From: Clostridium mediterraneense
GTDB taxonomy: Bacteria; Bacillota; Clostridia; Clostridiales; Clostridiaceae
Assembly (NCBI RefSeq): GCF_900091705.1
Contig: NZ_LT594785.1
Span: 1,044,119-1,108,118, forward strand
Direction: 5' to 3'
Length of the DNA stretch: 64,000 nt
The translations under genes were made by a program, and so were the position numbers. Under the pieces are notes generated by a model. That model was given only the letters and a program-made list of their open reading frames with translations, was not told the DNA's origin and ran no database searches. Positions 42,303 to 51,351 of the stretch are shown here, piece by piece; the stretch's first letter is position 1, and every line of letters starts with the position of its first letter.

Positions 42303-43394
42303 TTATCTTGAAGCTTTAACTTCTATCCAATATTGATCTATTTCTTTATTTTTTTTATCTCCTAAATCTACATAGACTTCAAAGTTTTTTAATTTATCTG
42401 CTGATGGATATGCAACAGGGTTATCTGTTATATCTTTAGGTAATAATTTAAGTGCTCCTACATTTGGAGTAGAATAACCTATATATTCTGCATTTATTGC
42501 TGCATTTTCAGGATCACATAAGAAGTTTATAAATTTCTCTGCATTTTCTTTATCTGGAGCATTTTTTGGTATTGCTACAGCATCAAACCATTTATTTGAG
42601 CCTTCTTTTGGAAGAGTAAATCCAAGATCAGGATTTGCATCCATCATTGTAATAGCATCTCCTGACCAAACTACTGCAAGAGCAGCTTCTCCTGAAACCA
42701 TAGCATCTTTTACTTCATCAACCATATAAGCTCTTATTAGACCTTCTTGCTTTTGTTTAATAAGTTCATTTCTAGCTTGAAGTAGTTGCTCTGAATTAGT
42801 AGAGTTAAGGCTATATCCTAATTTTTTTAGTGCTATTCCTATTGCATCTCTAGGGCTATCAACCATTATAACCTTATCTTTATATTTTTTATCCCAAAGA
42901 ATATTCCAGCTATCTACTGGTTCTTTAACCATTTTCTTATTATACATTATTCCAACTGTTCCCCAAGTATATGGAACAGAATATTCATTGTTTGGATCAT
43001 AAGCAAGGTTTTTAAAATCTTTACCTATGTACTTATAATTAGGAATTTTAGAATAATCTATTTTAGCAAGCATGTCTTCATGTATCATTTTCTGAACCAT
43101 ATAGTCAGAAGGGATGATAACATCATATTTTACATTACCACTTTTTAATTTTTGATACATTATTTCGTTTGTATCATAAACATCATATTTAACAGTAATA
43201 CCTGTTTCATTTTCAAACTTTTTAATTAGGGATGGATCAATATAATCACCCCAGTTATAAACATAAAGTACATTACTATTTGAGCTCTTGGAATCTTCTT
43301 TACTATTTTTATTAAACAATAGATAGCCAGATATTATAAGAGCAATAGCAATAATAAAAATTGAAGCTATAATAATAAGTTTTTTTAATTTCAT
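42303..43394 (-). CDS. potD: Spermidine/putrescine-binding protein
   Basis: Extracellular substrate-binding subunit of the polyamine ABC importer. 363 residues with the family start VLYVYNWGDYIDPSLIKKFE and VPYTWGTVGIMYN. It has an N-terminal hydrophobic helix (about 6-27) but no lipobox Cys, so unlike most Gram-positive PotD proteins it is probably held by an uncleaved membrane helix. It is the last gene of the operon, four bases after potC, and ends at a shared terminator. Confidence 0.94.
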   Translation of the reverse strand: MKLKKLIIIASIFIIAIALIISGYLLFNKNSKEDSKSSNSNVLYVYNWGDYIDPSLIKKFENETGITVKYDVYDTNEIMYQKLKSGNVKYDVIIPSDYMVQKMIHEDMLAKIDYSKIPNYKYIGKDFKNLAYDPNNEYSVPYTWGTVGIMYNKKMVKEPVDSWNILWDKKYKDKVIMVDSPRDAIGIALKKLGYSLNSTNSEQLLQARNELIKQKQEGLIRAYMVDEVKDAMVSGEAALAVVWSGDAITMMDANPDLGFTLPKEGSNKWFDAVAIPKNAPDKENAEKFINFLCDPENAAINAEYIGYSTPNVGALKLLPKDITDNPVAYPSADKLKNFEVYVDLGDKKNKEIDQYWIEVKASR

Positions 43395-43398
43395 TTAG

Positions 43399-44196
43399 CT
43401 ATTCTCCTTCTACTAAAGATTGTTTCTTATTAACTATTAAAAGAAGTATTAATACTGATATAAACATTAAAGTTGATAGAGCATTAATTTCAGGTTTTAT
43501 ACCTCTCCTAGCCATTGAGTAAATTTCTATAGAAAGATTAGAAACCCCAGGTCCTGTAGTAAAGAAACTTATAACAAAGTCATCTATAGACATAGTAAAT
43601 GCCATTAAAAATCCAGCAGCTATTCCAGGTTTTATTTGTGGAAGTAAAACCTTTCTGATTGCATAATATGGACTAGCTCCAAGGTCTAAGGCTGCATTCA
43701 TTATGTTTTTAGGAGTTTGTTTAAGTTTTGGTAATACTGATAATATAACATAAGGTATACTAAATGTTATATGTGCAAGTAACATTGTTAAAAAGCCAGT
43801 TTTTAAAGGAACAATCTTTCCTATTAATCCAAATAAACTCATAAGAGCTATACCAGTTACTATATCAGGATTAAGAACTGGTAGATTATTCACATTAAGA
43901 AGTACTGCTTTTGGAGTTTTTCTCATATTATTAATCCCAATTGCACTAATTGTACCTATTATTGTAGAAATAACAGATGAAAGTAAGGCTATTAAAATTG
44001 TGTAATATAAAGCATGTAAGATTCTATCATTTTGTAGAAGTTCGCCATACCATTTAAAAGTAAAACCTTTCCAAACAGCCATTGACTTAGAATCATTAAA
44101 TGAAAATACCATTAGTGTTAGTATAGGGGCATATAAAAATATGAAAATTATATATATATAAAATCTAGATAAAAATTTTAAAAGTTTTCCTTTCAT
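43399..44196 (-). CDS. potC: Polyamine ABC transporter permease
   Basis: One of two membrane permeases of the spermidine/putrescine importer. 265 residues, six helices, with the EAA-like loop AALDLGASPYYAIRKVLLPQIKPGI that contacts the ATPase. Its start overlaps the potB stop by one base (TAATG), a sign of translational coupling. Confidence 0.95.
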   Translation of the reverse strand: MKGKLLKFLSRFYIYIIFIFLYAPILTLMVFSFNDSKSMAVWKGFTFKWYGELLQNDRILHALYYTILIALLSSVISTIIGTISAIGINNMRKTPKAVLLNVNNLPVLNPDIVTGIALMSLFGLIGKIVPLKTGFLTMLLAHITFSIPYVILSVLPKLKQTPKNIMNAALDLGASPYYAIRKVLLPQIKPGIAAGFLMAFTMSIDDFVISFFTTGPGVSNLSIEIYSMARRGIKPEINALSTLMFISVLILLLIVNKKQSLVEGE

Positions 44197-45047
44197 TATT
44201 TTGCTCCCTCCTTTGGTGAGTATTTTCCTTCATATCTATTCATGACTGCCATTGAAATAAGTATTAGTATCATCATAAATATTGCTATTGCAGATCCTAA
44301 ATTCCAATCACCAACTGCGTTAATTTCTTGTTCTATTAAATTACCTACTAAAAGATATTTGCTACCTCCAAGAAGTCTTGAGATTACAAAAGTTGAAACA
44401 GCAGGCATAAATACCATAGTAATTCCAGACATTACTCCTGGAAGACTTAATGGTAAAATTACTTTTCTAAATGTTTGACTTTTTGTTGCTCCAAGGTCAT
44501 AAGAAGCATTTATAAGGTTTTTATCTATTTTCACAAGTATTGTATATATAGGTATAACCATAAAAGGTAAGAAATTATATACCATACCAAGTAGAGTAGC
44601 ACCTTCTGTATATAACATTTTTACTGAGTGAAATCCGAAAAAGTTTAGAATAGTATTTAATATACCATTTTCACTAAGTATAGCCATCCAAGCATAAGTT
44701 CTAAGTAAGAAATTCATCCACATAGGAACTATAAAAAGTAATATAAGAATATTTCTTGTTTTTATATTATATTTAGAAATTATATAAGCAACAGGATAGC
44801 CTAGTAAAAGGCAGATAACTGTAGATAAAAATGCTAACCAAATAGAGTACCAGAAAACTCCTACATATAAAGGGTCCATTATTTTTTTGTAGTTTGAAAG
44901 ACTAAAAGCAAAACCATTATCAGTTTCTACTGTAAAACTAAGAAAAAGTATTAGTAAAAGAGGAATAACTATAAAGATAATAGACCAAACAATATATGGA
45001 TAAGCAAGTATTGATCTTTTTTCTTTAGCGTTCATATTCTTCACCAT
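44196..45047 (-). CDS. potB: Polyamine ABC transporter permease
   Basis: Second membrane permease, 283 residues, six helices, with the ATPase-contact loop [24 protein letters not shown]. Two starts are possible: ATG 45047, overlapping potA by 23 bases, or ATG 45035, overlapping by 11 with GGTGAAG before it. Either way it is translationally coupled to potA. Confidence 0.95.
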   Translation of the reverse strand: MVKNMNAKEKRSILAYPYIVWSIIFIVIPLLLILFLSFTVETDNGFAFSLSNYKKIMDPLYVGVFWYSIWLAFLSTVICLLLGYPVAYIISKYNIKTRNILILLFIVPMWMNFLLRTYAWMAILSENGILNTILNFFGFHSVKMLYTEGATLLGMVYNFLPFMVIPIYTILVKIDKNLINASYDLGATKSQTFRKVILPLSLPGVMSGITMVFMPAVSTFVISRLLGGSKYLLVGNLIEQEINAVGDWNLGSAIAIFMMILILISMAVMNRYEGKYSPKEGAK

Positions 45048-46086
45048 CTAATCCTTTTCTCATAATGTGAATACTTTCAGGTTCAAGGTACATACCAATT
45101 TTAGAACCAACCTTTGCAGTTTTTGTACTATGGATAATCCAATTTAAATCACCATCTTCAACTGCAATTTCATAGTGAACACCTTTAAATACACTTGATT
45201 TAACTGTAGCTGTAAATTCACAATTTTCAGCAGGGCACATTTCAATATCTTCAGGCCTAATAACTACTTCGATATCTTCATTTTTTTCAAAGCCAGTATC
45301 AACACAATCAAAGATTATATTATGAAATTTAACTTTATAATCTTCAAGCATAACTCCATCTATAATATTACTAGCTCCTATAAATTCAGCAACGAATCTA
45401 TTTGAGGGTTCATTATATATATCCTCAGGAGTTCCCATTTGTTGAATTTTACCTTTATTCATGACAACTATAGTATCAGACATTGTAAGTGCTTCTTCTT
45501 GATCATGTGTTACAAATACAAAAGTTATACCAAGCTTTTTTTGCATCTTTTTTAATTCAAGTTGCATAGATTTTCTAAGTTTAGAATCTAAAGCACTTAA
45601 AGGTTCATCAAGTAAAAGAACTTTAGGCTCATTAACTAAGGCTCTAGCTATGGCTATTCTTTGTTGTTGACCTCCACTTAATGACTCTACATTTCTCTTT
45701 TCATATCCTTCAAGTGATACTAACTTTAATACTTCTTTTACTTTTTCATCAATAATATTTTTTGAAAGCTTTTTTAGCTTAAGTCCAAAGGCTATATTCT
45801 CATATACATTCATATGAGGAAATAAAGAATATTTTTGAAATACTGTATTAAGCTCTCTTTTATAAGGAGGGAGTTCATTTATCTTTTTATCATTAAAAAA
45901 TACATCTCCACTATCTGCAAATTCAAAACCTGCAAGTATTTTAAGAGTAGTGGTTTTACCACAACCACTAGGTCCGAGTAGGGTTAGAAACTCGTCCTTC
46001 TTTATATTTAAAGATAGGTTGTCAAGAACTTTATTATCTTCAAATGTCTTAGAAATTTTTTTTAATTCAATAATGTTATCATTCAA
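45025..46086 (-). CDS. potA: Polyamine ABC transporter ATPase
   Basis: ATP-hydrolysing subunit, 353 residues: Walker [10 protein letters not shown], signature LSGGQQQ, Walker [13 protein letters not shown], switch His in [10 protein letters not shown] and a C-terminal TOBE domain (about 270-350) that regulates activity. The TTG start lies behind GAGGTG. First structural gene of the potABCD order, 25 bases after the regulator gene. Confidence 0.96.
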   Translation of the reverse strand: MNDNIIELKKISKTFEDNKVLDNLSLNIKKDEFLTLLGPSGCGKTTTLKILAGFEFADSGDVFFNDKKINELPPYKRELNTVFQKYSLFPHMNVYENIAFGLKLKKLSKNIIDEKVKEVLKLVSLEGYEKRNVESLSGGQQQRIAIARALVNEPKVLLLDEPLSALDSKLRKSMQLELKKMQKKLGITFVFVTHDQEEALTMSDTIVVMNKGKIQQMGTPEDIYNEPSNRFVAEFIGASNIIDGVMLEDYKVKFHNIIFDCVDTGFEKNEDIEVVIRPEDIEMCPAENCEFTATVKSSVFKGVHYEIAVEDGDLNWIIHSTKTAKVGSKIGMYLEPESIHIMRKGLDGEEYER

Positions 46087-46110
46087 AAAAAAACACCTCT
46101 TTCTATATCC

Positions 46111-46650
46111 TTAAAAGGAAGGAGGAGTAGCTATCCAAATTATTTTAGCTTCACTTTTACCAGCGTTTTCAATATAATGATTAGCTACAGGCTTAAAGTA
46201 GAAACTCTCTCCTTTTTTTACTTTTACTTTTTTATCACCAAGATAAAGATAAATGCTTCCACTTAAGACATATCCAAACTCCTCACCTTCATGAGGTTCT
46301 TCTAATGTATATTTCCCAAATGAATCAAGACTTAGCAAAATAGGTTCCATTTCATTTTTTTGAGCATTTGGAACTAACCATTTTACCTTATATTTTAAAT
46401 CTTTATCTTCTTTTTCGAACATATCATCTGTTGTAAAATGAATTTGCTCATTTTTATCTTCATTAAAAAATTCTTGGAGATTTGAACCAAGAATATTTAA
46501 TATATCTATAAGAGTTGCAATAGATGGAGAGGTTAAATTATTTTCAAGTTGTGAAATAAAACCTTTTGATAATTCGCATCTATTTGCTAATTCTTCTTGA
46601 GTTAATTGTTTTCCGATTCTCATTCTTTTAATTTTTTCACCAATATCCAA
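46111..46650 (-). CDS. XRE-family regulator with cupin domain (PuuR-like)
   Basis: 179 residues: N-terminal helix-turn-helix (about 1-65: GKQLTQEELANRCELSKGFISQLE) and C-terminal cupin domain (about 105-179: EPHEGEEFGYVLSGSIYLYLGD). This two-domain type usually senses a small ligand; heading the pot operon it probably senses polyamines and represses uptake when they are plentiful. TTG start behind AGAGGTG. Two perfect inverted repeats lie upstream as candidate operators. Confidence 0.92.
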   Translation of the reverse strand: MDIGEKIKRMRIGKQLTQEELANRCELSKGFISQLENNLTSPSIATLIDILNILGSNLQEFFNEDKNEQIHFTTDDMFEKEDKDLKYKVKWLVPNAQKNEMEPILLSLDSFGKYTLEEPHEGEEFGYVLSGSIYLYLGDKKVKVKKGESFYFKPVANHYIENAGKSEAKIIWIATPPSF

Positions 46651-46670
46651 AATACACCTCTAAGTATCTT

Positions 46671-46694
46671 ATAATTTAGCTTATGCTAAATTAT
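46671..46694. promoter_or_regulatory. Perfect inverted repeat, candidate operator
   Basis: ATAATTTAGC and GCTAAATTAT flank TTAT: a perfect 10-base inverted repeat, 21 bases upstream of the start of the XRE-cupin regulator. Position and symmetry suit an autoregulatory operator of the pot operon. Confidence 0.5.
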
Positions 46695-46710
46695 CGAATT
46701 TGAGTTCAGT

Positions 46711-46741
46711 TTTAGTAAACTTTAAGTTTAAATTTACTAAA
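46711..46741. promoter_or_regulatory. Second inverted repeat upstream of the pot regulator
   Basis: TTTAGTAAA (46711-46719) and TTTACTAAA (46733-46741) form a perfect 9-base inverted repeat with an AT-rich middle. It lies 40 bases beyond the first repeat and shares the TTTAG half-site. The rest of the gap up to 46969 is AT-rich without other clear features. Confidence 0.4.
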
Positions 46742-46969
46742 CAAAACAACAAAAAATATTATAAATTACAAAATGATTAAAATCAACACAATAATAAAAA
46801 TATTAAAATATTATTAAAATTTAAAAAATAAAACAAAATAATTGAATTTAAGTAACAATTTTATATGTTTTTATGATTATTAAATAAATATAGGTATAAA
46901 TTTACTTTTAATGGTAATTATGTGCTATAATTAACATATGATGTCAAAATCTTAAATGGATGTGATTTT

Positions 46970-48028
46970 ATGAATAGTAATAAAGAGGCATATAAAAGAA
47001 CAGGGAATTTAGTTTATATAAAAAAGCCATCTTTTGAAGAGCTAGAATATACAAAGAGGCTTTGGTCAGATTATGAGAGTATGAAAGATGTTGGAGGAAC
47101 CTTTGATTTAAATGAAAGAAAAAGAATTACCTTTTATAAGAAGATGATTAATCCAACTGATGGAAAAAATTTTTATTGTATAGTTTACAGAAATGATGGA
47201 ACTCCAGTGGGGGAGGTAAGTTTTCATGGATATGACTCAGCAAATAAAATAGCTAGATTAAATATAAGAATACAAGATTCTTATAGAGGTAAGGGATATG
47301 GACTTGAAGCTACAAGATTACTTCTTGAATATTATTTTTATGAGTTTTATGGAGAGTTCATTATTGATAATAATGTTAAGACAAAAGAAGGGGAGCATAC
47401 ATTAAAAAAATTAGGCTTTAATAAAATAGGACCGAGTAGTTATAAATTAACTAGAGATGAATTTATCAAAAATAGTTTTGTTAGAAAAAGAGAAGTTGCA
47501 ATAGTAGCTTTTGATGGTTTTAGCTTATCTAAGCTAGGTTTTATAACAGAATGTTTAAATAGTTGTAATAAAGAAAAAAAGAACTTAATTAATATAGATA
47601 TTCTTTCTAAGGATATGATTGTTAAATCTAATTCGGGCTTAAATATTAATATAGAGAGTACTATAAGCGTAAGAAAAAAATATAATATTGTGATCTTTAT
47701 TGATGGGGTTGACATAATAAAAGAAAGTGAAGAAACAAAGAAGATTTTAAGAGATATGATAGATAAATCAGAATTTGTAGTTACAATGGATGATTCAATT
47801 AGTATACTTATGGAGTTATCACTTTTAAAAGGAATGGAAATAATATTACCAGACGAATTAATAAAAAGATATAAAACTGAACTTTGGAATTACAATTTAT
47901 TAAATAAATCTTTTATAGATAATGGAAAGTTTATTCTTTCTCAAGGTATAAAGGGAACATTAGATGCAAGTATTTATGTAATGGAAAAGTTATGTGGTGG
48001 TAAAGTTATTGATATAGTAGAGGTTTAA
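46970..48028 (+). CDS. GNAT acetyltransferase fused to a DJ-1/PfpI-like domain
   Basis: 352 residues in two parts. Residues about 1-165 form a GNAT domain with DSYRGKGYGLEATRLLLEYYF (the acetyl-CoA loop). After a short join at about 172, the second part begins KREVAIVAFDGFSLSKLGFI and follows the strand order of the DJ-1/PfpI class (VKSNSGLNINIESTISV, IFIDGVDII, FVVTMDDSISILMELSLLKG, ILSQGIKGTLDASIYVMEKL). The usual nucleophilic Cys in the elbow is replaced: VVTMDDS instead of a C-x-G/S turn. So the second domain probably binds rather than catalyses. Function unknown. Confidence 0.75.
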   Translation: MNSNKEAYKRTGNLVYIKKPSFEELEYTKRLWSDYESMKDVGGTFDLNERKRITFYKKMINPTDGKNFYCIVYRNDGTPVGEVSFHGYDSANKIARLNIRIQDSYRGKGYGLEATRLLLEYYFYEFYGEFIIDNNVKTKEGEHTLKKLGFNKIGPSSYKLTRDEFIKNSFVRKREVAIVAFDGFSLSKLGFITECLNSCNKEKKNLINIDILSKDMIVKSNSGLNINIESTISVRKKYNIVIFIDGVDIIKESEETKKILRDMIDKSEFVVTMDDSISILMELSLLKGMEIILPDELIKRYKTELWNYNLLNKSFIDNGKFILSQGIKGTLDASIYVMEKLCGGKVIDIVEV

Positions 48029-48029
48029 T

Positions 48030-48078
48030 AAAAATAAGAATTAGGATACCTTTAAAAGGTACCCTAATTCTTATTTTT
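48030..48078. terminator. Bidirectional terminator
   Basis: AATAAGAATTAGGATACCTTT and AAAGGTACCCTAATTCTTATT (read without splitting the shared loop) form a very long stem with A and T runs on both sides. It overlaps the end of the convergent DUF948 gene. Confidence 0.9.
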
Positions 48079-48391
48079 TATTAAATACACTAAGTATTAT
48101 ATTTATAATATCTTTTACTGTATCAAGCTGACTAGTTAAGTTTTCTTTTGCAACTATAACATCAGCAGTAGTTTCAGTAACAACATCGCTTATATCTTTA
48201 GCATTTTCAGATATATGTGCTACATTATCTAGAGTAGTGTCTAGATTTTTTTTATTTTGTTCAATTAGGCTATTTACATTCTTTAAAACTTTTATAAGAT
48301 TTACAAGTGTAATTATTAAATAGATTAGAGCTATCGCTCCAAGAATTCCTATTATAGCCCAAAATATATCAAATATATTAATTGTTATCAT
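48071..48391 (-). CDS. DUF948 family membrane protein (YtxG-like)
   Basis: 106 residues: one N-terminal transmembrane helix (WAIIGILGAIALIYLIITLV) followed by a long coiled-coil-like region (ALIEQNKKNLDTTLDNVAHISENAKDISDVV cut near its middle). This is the DUF948 (YtxG) family, often paired with YtxH, as here. Function in the cell envelope or stress is unproven. Confidence 0.85.
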   Translation of the reverse strand: MITINIFDIFWAIIGILGAIALIYLIITLVNLIKVLKNVNSLIEQNKKNLDTTLDNVAHISENAKDISDVVTETTADVIVAKENLTSQLDTVKDIINIILSVFNKK

Positions 48392-48426
48392 TATGTCCTC
48401 CTCTTAATTCTATAAAAGAATTAAGT

Positions 48427-48825
48427 CTATTCTATAGTAGCCTTTTCTTCTACTGCATTTTCATCAGCTACAACTTCTTCTACTTTATTAGCAGGAGTAA
48501 CTACTTCTTTATTTTTCTTTTCTTTTAAATAGTTTTTAATTTTTGCATTAGCTTCTGAAATATTTTCTTTTCCAGTTTGCATTTTTTCATTAAGCGCAAT
48601 TTTAGCTTCTTCTGTTTTAGCCTTTAACTTTTTATTAGCATCAATTGCAGTATTTTTTAAGTCTTCTCTAGTTTCTTTTCCTGATTTAGGAGCGAATAGA
48701 ATTCCTCCAATTGCACCGATTGAAGCACCAACAACAGCAGTAACACCAACAGTTTTAGCTGTTTTAGCCATAGCTTGTCTCTTTTTAGCTTTTCTTTTTT
48801 CTTCTAATAGTTGTGATAATCTCAT
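48427..48825 (-). CDS. YtxH-family protein
   Basis: 132 residues from the ATG at 48825, which has GGGAGG eight bases upstream; an in-frame extension to 48921 is rejected because it lacks a ribosome site and homology. A Gly/Ala-rich single helix with TAVVGASIGAIGGILFAPKSGKETREDL is the YtxH signature. A Lys/Glu-rich helical tail follows. It is 35 bases upstream of the DUF948 gene and likely in the same operon. Confidence 0.88.
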   Translation of the reverse strand: MRLSQLLEEKRKAKKRQAMAKTAKTVGVTAVVGASIGAIGGILFAPKSGKETREDLKNTAIDANKKLKAKTEEAKIALNEKMQTGKENISEANAKIKNYLKEKKNKEVVTPANKVEEVVADENAVEEKATIE

Positions 48826-49084
48826 AATTAAGCCTCCCTTAAATTTATCTATATATATATTATAGTAAATTTTAGACATATAATAAACATAAATATACAA
48901 ATTATAGTGTGCTTTGGGCAAGTTTACAATAATATCAAATAAATTAATAAAATACTATAAGTATAGATAGAAATAAAGGATTTAACAGTAGAAATTTATA
49001 TTTAAATAAGAAAAAAATCGTATTTTAAATTTTTTAAAAATAGATTTATAATATAAGTATAGATTTATAGAGAGGGTTTTATAG

Positions 49085-49483
49085 ATGTTAGAGATTAAGA
49101 TAGAAAGTGATAATAAAGGAGCTCTAAAATTTAGAGCAAATGTAGATGAGAAGCTTAAAGATAATATGATAATAAAAAGGGCGATATTTGAAAGTAGAAC
49201 TATAAAAAGCAATAAAAAATATCCATACATAATACCAATGAAATTTTTTATTCCTCTTATTAGAAATATAAATAATGAGTTTATAAAACTTGATTCAGAA
49301 TCAGTAGTTAGTTTTCTAGAATTTTCAGATGAGTATGAAGAAGAGATTTATTATAATGAGAAAGCTACAGCTGTTTATATGAAAAAGTGGAGAGATGAGG
49401 GGTGTCCTGAAATATTTAAGATTATTATAGATAGAGAAAGCTTAGATATTAGTAAGGAAGTAGTATTTAGAAGATTAATATAG
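49085..49483 (+). CDS. Cytoplasmic protein of unknown function
   Basis: 132 residues from an ATG behind GAGAGGG. Not recognised. N-terminal half has strands (MLEIKIESDNKGALKFRANV, IPMKFFIPLIRNI), the C-terminal half acidic strands and helices, including YYNEKATAVYMKKW. No transmembrane segment. Single gene with its own terminator shared with the convergent symporter. Confidence 0.6.
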   Translation: MLEIKIESDNKGALKFRANVDEKLKDNMIIKRAIFESRTIKSNKKYPYIIPMKFFIPLIRNINNEFIKLDSESVVSFLEFSDEYEEEIYYNEKATAVYMKKWRDEGCPEIFKIIIDRESLDISKEVVFRRLI

Positions 49484-49492
49484 GAAAATTAA

Positions 49493-49528
49493 AAGGAACT
49501 ATCTCAAATGAGATAGTTCTTTTTTTAT
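49493..49528. terminator. Bidirectional terminator
   Basis: AGGAACTATCTC and GAGATAGTTCTT form a stem around AAAT, with T-rich and A-rich sides, between two convergent genes. Confidence 0.85.
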
Positions 49529-50958
49529 TTCCAATGTTCAGTATTCTTTATTAAAGGAATTGTAGAAGCTTTAAATACAGGTTCTTTGATTCCTTGTTTC
49601 TTTTGCTTAGTATAATCTTGAAGTGCTGCAAATGCTATATTGCCAAGTAGGGCAATTGCTATAAGATTTAATATGGCCATTAGACCCATAAATAAATCTG
49701 CTAAATCCCAAACAAGTTGAACTTTAGCTAGGGCACCAAAGATAACCATAGCTACAACTAATACTCTATAAACATTAAGTATTAATTTATTGTTACCACA
49801 GATAAATTCTATATTTGATTGTCCGTAGTAGTAGTTACCTACAACTGAACTAAAAGCAAATAGTAAAATACATATTGCTATAAAGTAAGTTCCAAATACA
49901 CCTAAATGTGATTCAAGTGAATATTGTGTAAGTTGTACTCCAGTTGGATCTGTTATTCCTTTAGCTGCTAATATTGCTGAGAATTTAACTTGATTCTTAA
50001 CAAGTATTATAAATGCAGTACATGTACAAATTACAAGAGTATCTGTAAATACTCCAAGTGTTTGAATTAAACCTTGTTTTACAGGGTGTGATGTATCAGC
50101 AGTAGCTGCTGCATTAGGAGCACTACCCATACCAGCTTCATTAGAGAATAAACCTCTCTTAACACCTTGCATAATTGCTGCACCTAAAAGTCCGCCACCA
50201 GCAGCTTTAAAGTTAAAAGCACCTTGGATTATTTCTGAAAATATTGAAGGTATATGTTTTATATTTAAAAGTATAACTATTACAGCTACTAAGATATAAG
50301 CAACAGCAAAAATAGGAACTATTATTTCTGAAACTTTAGCTATTCTGTTAACTCCACCAAAAATAACAAAAGCAGTAACAACTGCAAGAGCTATTCCAAC
50401 AACTAATGGTTTAAATCCAAAAGCAGCTCCAAATGCTTGAGAAACTGTATTTGCTTGAACTGCATTAAATATAAATCCGAAACAAATTGTTATAAGTACT
50501 GAGAAGATTAATCCCATCCATCTTTTTCCTAAGGCTTTTTCCATATAGTAAGCTGGACCACCTCTGAAGCTATCTCCATCTTTAACTTTATAAATTTGAG
50601 CAAGTGTACTTTCTACAAAGCTAGATGCTGAACCGATAAGAGCTATTAGCCACATCCAAAATACTGCACCAGGTCCTCCAGCTGCAACAGCTATAGCAAC
50701 TCCTGCAATATTTCCAGTACCAACTCTTGATGCTGTACTAATACAAAATGCTTGGAATGAAGAAACACCTTTTTTCTCCTTATCTTTTGAACTACCAAAT
50801 CCATCACCAAGTAGTCTAAACATTTCTTTGATATATCTAAATTGTACAAATTTAGTTCTAAAAGTAAAATATATTCCAAGAGATAATAATGCAATTATAA
50901 GTACTTTTCCCCAAAGAACATCATTAATTTGAAGTATTAAATTATTTAATGAATTCAT
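49525..50958 (-). CDS. Sodium:alanine symporter (AGCS family)
   Basis: 477-residue AGCS symporter importing alanine or glycine with sodium. Conserved blocks: WGKVLIIALLSLGIYFTFRTKFVQFR cut before the charged loop, ASRVGTGNIAGVAIAVAAGGPGAVF, RGGPAYYMEKALG and RGLFSNEAGMGSAPNAAATA. Unlike the AGCS gene at 11863-13266 it has no glycine riboswitch, suggesting a different trigger or substrate preference. Strong GGGGG ribosome site. Single gene. Confidence 0.93.
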   Translation of the reverse strand: MNSLNNLILQINDVLWGKVLIIALLSLGIYFTFRTKFVQFRYIKEMFRLLGDGFGSSKDKEKKGVSSFQAFCISTASRVGTGNIAGVAIAVAAGGPGAVFWMWLIALIGSASSFVESTLAQIYKVKDGDSFRGGPAYYMEKALGKRWMGLIFSVLITICFGFIFNAVQANTVSQAFGAAFGFKPLVVGIALAVVTAFVIFGGVNRIAKVSEIIVPIFAVAYILVAVIVILLNIKHIPSIFSEIIQGAFNFKAAGGGLLGAAIMQGVKRGLFSNEAGMGSAPNAAATADTSHPVKQGLIQTLGVFTDTLVICTCTAFIILVKNQVKFSAILAAKGITDPTGVQLTQYSLESHLGVFGTYFIAICILLFAFSSVVGNYYYGQSNIEFICGNNKLILNVYRVLVVAMVIFGALAKVQLVWDLADLFMGLMAILNLIAIALLGNIAFAALQDYTKQKKQGIKEPVFKASTIPLIKNTEHWK

Positions 50959-51293
50959 ATAAATCCCCCTTCTTATTAAAATTCCAATATTATGTTATCT
51001 AATTTTATAATAAGATTTTAATATATTTTTATTAATAATGCAAGAAAAAGTACTTGGAAGTTCATAAATAAATACAACTTATAGCTAAATATAAAGTTGT
51101 AAGTGGTATAAAGTTACTTAAAAACTACAATTAATAAAAATTAATTAATTTTAAAATATATAAATATGAATTAATATTAAATATAAACACCAAAATAGTA
51201 GCAAAATTTATACAAAAAAGTTATTTTAATTTAAGAATAAAAAAATTATTTCTTAATAAAATAAGAAATTTTATATTTGGGTTAAATATTTTA
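50959..51293. other. AT-rich leader upstream of AGCS symporter
   Basis: About 335 bases with no credible open frame, T-box, riboswitch core or repeat. It must hold the promoter of the symporter on the minus strand, but no confident -35/-10 pair stands out. Confidence 0.5.
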
Positions 51294-51327
51294 CAAAAAA
51301 AGAAGCTATCTTTTAAATAGCTTCTTT
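51294..51327 (-). terminator. Terminator of the penicillin-binding protein gene
   Basis: On the minus strand AGAAGCTAT pairs with ATAGCTTCT around a TTAAAAG-type loop and ends in seven T residues. Confidence 0.88.
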
Positions 51328-51351
51328 TAAAATTAAATTTGTTTTATATTG

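Noticed and set aside
50959-51293. A riboswitch or T-box upstream of the second AGCS symporter
   Set aside because: No glycine aptamer core and no T-box sequence could be found.
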